Below are positions 58,019-64,000 of a DNA stretch of 64,000 nt, piece after piece; position 1 is the stretch's first letter, and each line of letters starts with the position of its first letter. Source of the stretch: Flavobacteria bacterium BBFL7. Lineage in GTDB: Bacteria > Bacteroidota > Bacteroidia > Flavobacteriales > Flavobacteriaceae. The DNA is taken from NCBI GenBank assembly GCA_000153385.1, contig CH672374.1, forward strand, positions 507,016-571,015, read 5' to 3'. The translations under genes were made by a program, and so were the position numbers. The notes beneath the pieces were generated by a model, which saw nothing but the letters and a program-made list of their open reading frames with translations, was not told where the DNA came from and did not search any database.

Positions 58019-59351
58019 ACAATATCGTAAACGACATATATTTATTATATCAATATTTTCTTGTTTTATCTCTTGTAAACCTGTAGATGTACAAACTACT
58101 TTTAAGGGCTCATCTAGAGCAACCGCTTATCACGATAGTGATAAAATGGTGAATACAAAGGATTACTTATTTGTGACTTACCTTCAACATACAGTAGGAG
58201 ATGAGCTTGTAATTGTTAAAAGGTATAATAAGTCTTCAAAGACATGGGATCAATCATCTACTTTGGGTATTGCAAAAGATGATCACGGAGGTGGCGCACT
58301 AATTATAGATTCTCAAGGTTATCTTCATATTGTTTATGGATCTCATAATTCACCTTTATATTATAAAAAATCTCAATCAGCATATGATGTTAAATCATGG
58401 TCTACAGCTCTTGAGATTTCAGGTAACTTAACGTATCCTAGTTTAGTCATTAATAAAAATGATGATTTGTTCCTAGCGGCTCGAAATGATATTAAAGGAG
58501 GCTCTTGGTCTGTCAGATTATTTAAAAAATCTAACCACGGTAAATCTTGGGACAAAGGAAAGGATATAGTTACTTCCGATTTTTTGAAATGGAAAAAGTC
58601 CTATGGAAAAAGCTCTATGTCTATTTCAAATGGATATGTGAAATTTGGTAAATACTTATCTGTAAATGATAAAAATGAATTACATCTCACATTTCATTAT
58701 TTTGAATATGTCCCTAAAATTGTAAAAACCTATTTTAATAATAAGGTGAATTCAAGTACTCATTTTGTTGCACATACTTTTTCAAAAGACCTTGGACACT
58801 CTTGGTCTGATGAAAATGGTAACTTTAGTACAGAGTCCATAAACTTAAAAGATATCTCGATTATAAGCGGTAATAATGATCCTTCTAAAGTAGATTGTAA
58901 TTATAGTGCGGGACAGCATTTTTTTAAAGATGATAAAATTTTATTCTATTATAGTAAACACTATGGAATCGAGACTACCTTGCATCTTGCATCTTCATCG
59001 TTCCCTTATAAAATTTGGGAAGAAGTAGAGATATTGAACGACGATTACTATTTAAGGGCTCCTGTAGCTGCGTCGCAAGGTACAAGAACTATATTTGCTG
59101 TGAATGCGATTCCTAAAGATGTTTATGTAAATGGACGTCCACCCGCAAATTTGCCTTTAAAATCTAAGATTATCATAGGCGAATTAGATTTAACTTCTTT
59201 AAATGTAAAATGGAATGATAATAATATTGTCGTTAATCCTAGCTGGTTACCGCAATTATCAAATGAGTATGAAGGTGATATATGGTATATGGTAACTCAA
59301 GGAGCTAGAGAATCTAATGATACTAAGGTTATTATAAATAAAGTCAAGTGA
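58002..59351 (+). CDS. BNR-repeat beta-propeller lipoprotein
   Basis: A secreted protein of about 449 aa. The leader RKRHIFIISIFSCFISC suggests a lipoprotein (FISC), although the lipobox is imperfect. DDHGGGALIIDSQGYLHIVYG plus repeated strand motifs fit a BNR_4-type propeller, as in ulvan lyases PL24/25 and sialidase relatives. A true Asp box, SKDLGHSW, and a variant, SNHGKSW, are visible. Codons TTG 57996, ATG 57999 and ATG 58002 are all possible starts; I chose the last. Catalysis is unproven. In this operon it could cleave or bind the acidic glycan. Confidence 0.72.
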   Translation: MDLLFKQYRKRHIFIISIFSCFISCKPVDVQTTFKGSSRATAYHDSDKMVNTKDYLFVTYLQHTVGDELVIVKRYNKSSKTWDQSSTLGIAKDDHGGGALIIDSQGYLHIVYGSHNSPLYYKKSQSAYDVKSWSTALEISGNLTYPSLVINKNDDLFLAARNDIKGGSWSVRLFKKSNHGKSWDKGKDIVTSDFLKWKKSYGKSSMSISNGYVKFGKYLSVNDKNELHLTFHYFEYVPKIVKTYFNNKVNSSTHFVAHTFSKDLGHSWSDENGNFSTESINLKDISIISGNNDPSKVDCNYSAGQHFFKDDKILFYYSKHYGIETTLHLASSSFPYKIWEEVEILNDDYYLRAPVAASQGTRTIFAVNAIPKDVYVNGRPPANLPLKSKIIIGELDLTSLNVKWNDNNIVVNPSWLPQLSNEYEGDIWYMVTQGARESNDTKVIINKVK

Positions 59352-60718
59352 TTAAAGATAAAATAGAGGCAAGTCATAATGTTCTAGAAGTATCGTGGAA
59401 TAAGGCGCACTTATGGCCACTATTCAAACCCTATTTATATAATAGTATTAATACGTATAGCTCTGTTGCTCCTAGTAAAAGTTTAGGGCTGTTGAAAAGT
59501 GTTTTTAGTAAGTTTTTAATCAGTGTAAAATCGATAATAAAAATAAAAAAAACCGAAGCTTTTATACTATCTAATAGTAATCGCAGGATTACTATAAATG
59601 GGCAATCATTTGCTCGTATCTCGCAAGGTGTTTATGACCATTTTAATGGGAAAGCTGTTTTTATTGAGAGCAATATTAATGTTGCCCATGATGATATAGA
59701 AAGAGGAACTAATTTCATTAATGAAACACTTATACTACCCTTACAAGCGCTGTTGATATTATGGTTTAAATTGGTTCAACCTAAGTTTCAAGGTAAATCA
59801 ATTCTTGTTGATATTCTTAATGAATATAAAGTGAATGTAAATATAGATTTTAGATTCTACAAGTTTTTAGCAAGATACTATACTTTTAAGTGGTTACTTA
59901 GAATACATAAACCAGAATATGTTTTTGTAGAATGTTATTATGATTATTGTGGGTATATAAAGGCTTGTAAAGATCAAAATGTACAAGTTATTGAATTGCA
60001 GCATGGAATGATTGCAGAAAGTCATAGGTCTTATAATTATAGCGTTCCCGTAAACAATCATTTGTTACCTGATAAATTGTTGACTTTTGGCTTTCGCGAA
60101 AGCGAACTCTACAACAACGCAGATATTAACTTTATTGATAAAGAATGTGTACTACCTACTGGTTTTTATTTATTTGACTTATTTAGAAAAGGAGAGGTTC
60201 AATCTCCTAAAGAATTATCAATGGTAATAGATGCTGACAGACCTAGTTTTATAATCTCTGGACAGGACTTGATAGAGGAGAAATCCATTCCCTTTATCAA
60301 TCAACTAGCAATGTTGAGACAAGATTGCGATTTTATTTATGTCCCGAGGACTAAGACAACTAGCTATGAAACACTCTTTACTCAATCAAATATTAAAGTA
60401 GTAAGCGAGTTCCCTATTTATCAAGTTATTAATGCTACTACGGCGCATATTACGGCATTTTCTACTACAGCACTAGAGTCTCTTGCTATGGGAAAAGTAA
60501 ACGTGTTTATGAATATTGACGGTTTAAGTGAGAAACATTTTGAGAATTATTTAAGCTTTAAAGGTGTTTATATGATCAATTCTCCAGAAGACTTTACCAT
60601 ACAAATGACAGATCAATTTAAAAACCATAAACCAGAAGAATTAAGTGATCTTATGAAGGAAGAGTATCTTTCTAATTACTTAAATAACTTGAATGACCAC
60701 TTGATTGGTAATGAATAG
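59348..60718 (+). CDS. Putative GT-B glycosyltransferase
   Basis: A 456-aa soluble protein. I do not recognise a named family with certainty. The central VIELQHGMIAESHRSYNY carries the QHG motif seen in capsule and Kdo-transferase-like GT-B enzymes. The C-terminal half, ITAFSTTALESLAMGKVNVFMN, is the donor-binding pattern (STTALE) also found there. GTG at 59348 overlaps the upstream stop (GTGA). Context makes it a candidate for nonulosonate or uronate transfer. GFRES at 248-252 is palindrome-encoded. Confidence 0.68.
   Translation: MIKDKIEASHNVLEVSWNKAHLWPLFKPYLYNSINTYSSVAPSKSLGLLKSVFSKFLISVKSIIKIKKTEAFILSNSNRRITINGQSFARISQGVYDHFNGKAVFIESNINVAHDDIERGTNFINETLILPLQALLILWFKLVQPKFQGKSILVDILNEYKVNVNIDFRFYKFLARYYTFKWLLRIHKPEYVFVECYYDYCGYIKACKDQNVQVIELQHGMIAESHRSYNYSVPVNNHLLPDKLLTFGFRESELYNNADINFIDKECVLPTGFYLFDLFRKGEVQSPKELSMVIDADRPSFIISGQDLIEEKSIPFINQLAMLRQDCDFIYVPRTKTTSYETLFTQSNIKVVSEFPIYQVINATTAHITAFSTTALESLAMGKVNVFMNIDGLSEKHFENYLSFKGVYMINSPEDFTIQMTDQFKNHKPEELSDLMKEEYLSNYLNNLNDHLIGNE
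60090..60103. repeat. Iterated palindrome copy 13 (in GT-B gene)
   Basis: Perfect 14-mer GCTTTCGCGAAAGC. The outer left base is G, so it reads G-F-R-E-S instead of R-F-R-E-S. Confidence 0.95.
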
Positions 60719-61994
60719 TATGATGTTAAAATTAATTAATTTGATAAAGGGTAAACTCTTCCAGAATCTGGGAATGTATACTCTTGTTAATTTTATAAAT
60801 AGTGCCATTCCATTTTTATTATTACCTATTCTTACTAGTAATTTAAGTGAGGCTGAGTACGGTATAGTAGATATATTTAACAACCTTTCTTTTATATTCA
60901 TTCCTATAATAGGATTGAATATAGTTTCTTGTGTGCTCAGGTTTTACTATGATGACAATATAGATTTTAATAAATTTTTATCTACTGTTACTACAACATT
61001 GTTAATTTGTGGTACTATAATTATACTAGCGGTAGCAGCATTTATTTATTCTACAGATGTTCATATAATTAACGAAGAAATACCAAATAGTGTACTATTA
61101 TTAGCTTTGTTATTTGCTTTCTCTAGTCAGATTATAGAAATAATACTAGGGATTTTTAGGGCGACAGAACGCCCTTTGAACTATGGGCTTGTAAGAATTG
61201 TAAAAACAGGCTTAGATTTATCTTTATCTATTTATTGTGTTGTAGTTTTAAAATTAGGTTGGGAAGGAAGAATCTATCCTGCGGTCGGTGTAGGACTACT
61301 AATTGCATTATTAATTTTACTCTACTTATTCTATGCATATAATGTTAGACTTGTTATTAAAAAAGATTATTTAAGAATAGCTTTTAAATACAGTACTCCA
61401 CTTATTTTTCATAGTCTTGCAGGTTATATCATCAGCTTTTCTGACCGCTTTATTATTCTGGAGTATATGAGTGCTGATGATGTTGGACTGTATGCAGTGG
61501 CATATCAAGTAGGTATGATCATGTCTTTTGTTAATAATAGTTTTAATCAAGCTTGGACACCTTATGTGTTTTCAATATTAAAAGGTGGAGACTTGTCTAA
61601 AATTAAACAGCTCTCTAAATTTAATTACTATTATTTTTTATTAATGATTGTAATGGCGCTAGGGATATTCCTTATGGTGCCATTAATTTATGAATGGTTT
61701 ATTGATGGAAAATTTGAAGTGGATTATCAAATAGTATTCTGGGTGCTATTAGGTTATGCATTCAATGGGATGTATAAAATCTTAGTGAATTACTTGTTCT
61801 ACTATAAAAAAACTCAAAAACTCTCATACATCACTATATTCTCAGCAGTATTAAATATAGGATTATGTCTTTATTTAGTTCCTAGAATGGGTATTCTAGG
61901 AGCAGCAATAAGTACTACGATTGCTTTTCTAAGTATGTTTATCTTTGTAGCTATAGATTATTATAAATTAAAGAATATTGAAAAAACTTATTAA
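60711..61994 (+). CDS. wzx: Polysaccharide flippase (Wzx-type)
   Basis: It moves lipid-linked repeat units across the inner membrane. The protein of about 427 aa has twelve or more hydrophobic helices. It contains FINSAIPFLLLPILTSNLSEAEYG, a typical Wzx N-terminus, and HSLAGYIISFSDRFIILEYMSADDVGLYAVAYQVG in the middle (residues about 225-260). Starts at 60711, 60720 or 60723 are all ATG; the first is within the previous gene's end. A TTG at 60705 is less likely. Its C-terminus overlaps the acetyltransferase start. Confidence 0.88.
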   Translation: MNSMMLKLINLIKGKLFQNLGMYTLVNFINSAIPFLLLPILTSNLSEAEYGIVDIFNNLSFIFIPIIGLNIVSCVLRFYYDDNIDFNKFLSTVTTTLLICGTIIILAVAAFIYSTDVHIINEEIPNSVLLLALLFAFSSQIIEIILGIFRATERPLNYGLVRIVKTGLDLSLSIYCVVVLKLGWEGRIYPAVGVGLLIALLILLYLFYAYNVRLVIKKDYLRIAFKYSTPLIFHSLAGYIISFSDRFIILEYMSADDVGLYAVAYQVGMIMSFVNNSFNQAWTPYVFSILKGGDLSKIKQLSKFNYYYFLLMIVMALGIFLMVPLIYEWFIDGKFEVDYQIVFWVLLGYAFNGMYKILVNYLFYYKKTQKLSYITIFSAVLNIGLCLYLVPRMGILGAAISTTIAFLSMFIFVAIDYYKLKNIEKTY

Positions 61995-62472
61995 ACGTTT
62001 AATGGTTGCGTTTTTTACTTTTATTGCCAGACGCAGTCTAGGTGATAAGTGCGCTGGTATTAAGGTAAATCGATTTAGCTATTTTACAAAACGTACTACT
62101 GTAGGGAAGAATCTTCATTTTAATGGATTTAGAGTATATGGAGAAGGGAAATGCCATATAGGCTCTAATTTTCATTCTGGTTTTGGTTGTTCAGTTTTAA
62201 CAAGTAACCATAATTTTAATGGTACTGCAATACCTTATGATAATACACATGTTATTAAAGATGTAATGATCGAAGATAACGTTTGGTTTGGTATTAACGT
62301 AATTGTATGTCCTGGTGTTACTATAGGAGAAGGTTCTATTATTCAAGCAGGAAGTGTAGTTGTAAAAAGCATTCCACCATTAAGTATTGCTGGCGGTGCA
62401 CCTGCAAATGTTTTTTCTCAAAGAGATGAAGAACATTATTTTAGATTAAAAGAACAAGCTAAGTTCAACTAG
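61978..62472 (+). CDS. Hexapeptide-repeat acyltransferase
   Basis: The 164-aa left-handed beta-helix acetyltransferase is of the maltose/colanic acid O-acetyltransferase type. It has the TSNHNF metal/active His region (LTSNHNFNG), DNVWFGINVIVCPGVTIGEGSIIQAGSVV and AGGAPANVF near the C-terminus. It probably O-acetylates a sugar of the repeat unit. The start is TTG at 61978, inside the flippase gene by 17 bases; the next ATG would remove eight residues. Confidence 0.83.
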   Translation: MKKLIKRLMVAFFTFIARRSLGDKCAGIKVNRFSYFTKRTTVGKNLHFNGFRVYGEGKCHIGSNFHSGFGCSVLTSNHNFNGTAIPYDNTHVIKDVMIEDNVWFGINVIVCPGVTIGEGSIIQAGSVVVKSIPPLSIAGGAPANVFSQRDEEHYFRLKEQAKFN

Positions 62473-62477
62473 CCACT

Positions 62478-63674
62478 ATGTTTGAAATTGATATTGCACA
62501 ATTCTCATTATTATTAGCTGCGTTCTGCATTTGGCTACTTGTAGTTATTAATAATGGATTTAGGTCCTTGTATACTTTGTACTATTTTTTAAATCTCACT
62601 ATTTTCTTAGGACCTGTTTTATATTATAAAATAGGCTTTATTGCTTATTATACAGTGGTTTCTAATGATTCGATGTCTGAGTATATGTACATAGGGATAA
62701 CCATTGCGGTACTTAATATAATATTTGTCAAGACACTAGGTAAGTCGAGTGCGTCGCTGTTTTCAAAAGCTATACAGGAATTAGGAAGAGTTTTTAAGCC
62801 CAATAGGCTTATTAATAATTACTTTCTAGCTGTTGTTGTAGTTTGTCTAGCTTACATCGTTATTTACTTTAAATCCTTACCACTATATAAATTAGTTTTA
62901 ACAGGTGAAATAGGGGAAAGGTTGGACTTAACAGGTTCAATACCGCTTTACATTACGGTCTCCTCAATTTTCATGATTGTAGTGCCTTCTGCTTTCTTTT
63001 ACTTTAAAGAAACTAGCACAAATAAAGTTGTTATTTTTCTATTATTTGTTTTTTCTTTAATCGCACTAACCGCTGGAGGAAATAAAGGAATTGTGTCATT
63101 TTTTATTTTGTTTTATCTATTAATTTACGTAAAGAAATTAGGGGTTTTAAAACCATTACTAGGAGGAATTGCTGTTATATTTATTTATGCAGTTTCTAAA
63201 GGAAGAACTACCTTAGATACAGAGTCTATTAACTATCTCATAGAGTCTCCATTTAGAAGGTTATTTGCGACACAAGGAGTCGGTTTTATAGGTCGTATTA
63301 AAATGGTAACTGAAAATAAATTTAATTTACAGTCAGACTATAATATAAAACAGCAATTGTATTCTGAAATGTATAATATGCCGCTAGGTACTGGTTCAGG
63401 TCCTACGCACTTCTTAGGTGATATTTATGTAGGTTATGGAACATTAATGATGTGGCTGGCTTACGTTATATTTTTATTAGTTTTAATTCCACTAATCTAT
63501 TCGGCAGACAAGTTTTTGTTAAGAAGAAAGCATTCCTTTATTCTTTGGAATATATTTATATTCATATTCCTATTTAACATGTCTGATATAAGTATTGCAA
63601 ATATGTTAAGGTCCTCAATTATAATTACTAATCTTTTTATAGTTTACAAATTGTCAAAAGTAAAACTTAATTAA
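62478..63674 (+). CDS. O-antigen/capsule polymerase (Wzy-like)
   Basis: A 398-aa protein with ten or more hydrophobic helices. A large hydrophilic loop (about 255-310, GRTTLDTESINYLIE... to GTGSGPTHFLGDIYVG) sits before the last helices, as expected for Wzy polymerases. GGNKGIVSFFI marks an internal helix start. Sequence conservation in this group is poor, so the call rests on topology and on lying between wzx and a GT2. It begins 5 bases after the acyltransferase gene. Confidence 0.78.
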   Translation: MFEIDIAQFSLLLAAFCIWLLVVINNGFRSLYTLYYFLNLTIFLGPVLYYKIGFIAYYTVVSNDSMSEYMYIGITIAVLNIIFVKTLGKSSASLFSKAIQELGRVFKPNRLINNYFLAVVVVCLAYIVIYFKSLPLYKLVLTGEIGERLDLTGSIPLYITVSSIFMIVVPSAFFYFKETSTNKVVIFLLFVFSLIALTAGGNKGIVSFFILFYLLIYVKKLGVLKPLLGGIAVIFIYAVSKGRTTLDTESINYLIESPFRRLFATQGVGFIGRIKMVTENKFNLQSDYNIKQQLYSEMYNMPLGTGSGPTHFLGDIYVGYGTLMMWLAYVIFLLVLIPLIYSADKFLLRRKHSFILWNIFIFIFLFNMSDISIANMLRSSIIITNLFIVYKLSKVKLN

Positions 63675-63678
63675 TCTT

Positions 63679-64000
63679 ATGACTAAAGTTTCAATTATAA
63701 CTCCAGTTTACAATGCATCTCGATTTCTAGAAGAAACAGCTGGTTGTGTTCTAGCACAAACACTTCAGGATTGGGAATGGATTCTTGTGGATGATCAATC
63801 TAAAGATAATTCTAGAGAGATTATGGAGAGGTTAGCAAAAAAAGATGATAGAATAAAGATCTTTTTTTTAGCAAAAAATCAAGGCTCAGGACCAGCACGT
63901 AATAAGGCAATTCAAGAAGCTCAAGGGAAATACATCGCTTTTTTAGATAGTGACGATTTCTGGTCACCAGATAAGTTGAAGAAGCACGTCGATTTTATGG
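63679..64000 (+). CDS. Family 2 glycosyltransferase, 5' part (cut by window edge)
   Basis: ATG 63679, 4 bases after the polymerase stop, opens a frame that stays open to the window end (107 codons). It reads TKVSIITPVYNASRFLEETA, ILVDDQSKDNSREIME, then NQGSGPARNKAIQEAQGKYI and AFLDSDDFW, the classic GT2 N-terminal half with the metal-binding DxD (DSDD). It is probably one of the transferases assembling this polysaccharide. Confidence 0.9.
   Translation, partial: MTKVSIITPVYNASRFLEETAGCVLAQTLQDWEWILVDDQSKDNSREIMERLAKKDDRIKIFFLAKNQGSGPARNKAIQEAQGKYIAFLDSDDFWSPDKLKKHVDFM

Overview
The window reads as the chromosome of a marine Flavobacteriaceae bacterium (Bacteroidota). The support is AT-rich DNA, many promoters of the Bacteroidetes type (TAnnTTTG at -7) and few Shine-Dalgarno sequences. 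Family-typical genes include a TonB receptor with a carboxypeptidase-like N-terminal domain, bshC for bacillithiol, a PafA-type phosphatase and OmpA with thrombospondin-3-like repeats. The short repeat content recalls Nonlabens/Dokdonia-like genera, but that genus guess comes from memory, not from the sequence.

Layout. 1-0.64 kb: the 3' end of an rrn operon (23S tail, 5S, strong terminator). 0.84-44 kb: ordinary core chromosome in short operons. In order these are glyA (-); fah and a lipoprotein; bshC; guaA with a LysM/PBP1 protein, an OsmC protein and a HExxH protein; pyrG; yidC; SprT-like, mannose-1-P guanylyltransferase and a DUF389 protein; mlaF/mlaE (-); a PafA-like phosphatase; a small barrel; a GT2, a methyltransferase, a LURP-one-like protein and a UvrD helicase (all -); an FMN glutamate-synthase-like enzyme; a small membrane protein; an M1 aminopeptidase (-); recG; a barrel; an ECF sigma factor with its membrane partner (-); lpdA; a TonB receptor; pabB-like, tilS and dsbD. 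44.2-45.4 kb: an OmpA-family protein (-).

45.7 kb to the right edge: one long co-directional surface-polysaccharide operon with mostly overlapping genes. It starts with three UDP-sugar genes (4-epimerase and two 6-dehydrogenases). A complete CMP-legionaminate-type nonulosonic acid set follows: LegB, LegC, NeuD-type acetyltransferase, LegI, LegG, PtmE, LegF, PtmF-like, PtmA-like. The operon then encodes a BNR propeller lipoprotein, a putative GT-B transferase, a Wzx flippase, an acetyltransferase, a Wzy-like polymerase and a GT2 cut by the window edge. The predicted product is a strongly acidic O-antigen or capsule with uronic and nonulosonic acids.

The most striking structure is not a gene. 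The perfect palindrome GCTTTCGCGAAAGC, usually extended to CGCTTTCGCGAAAGCG, occurs 13 times. The copies are 2.7-7.8 kb apart, 9 lie inside coding sequences in all three frames (read as AFAKA, RFRES or SLSRKQ) and 4 are intergenic. Chance would give far less than one copy. The pattern resembles a chromosome-wide protein-binding or iterated palindrome (compare parS, Noc sites or HIP1), and I know of no named system for it.
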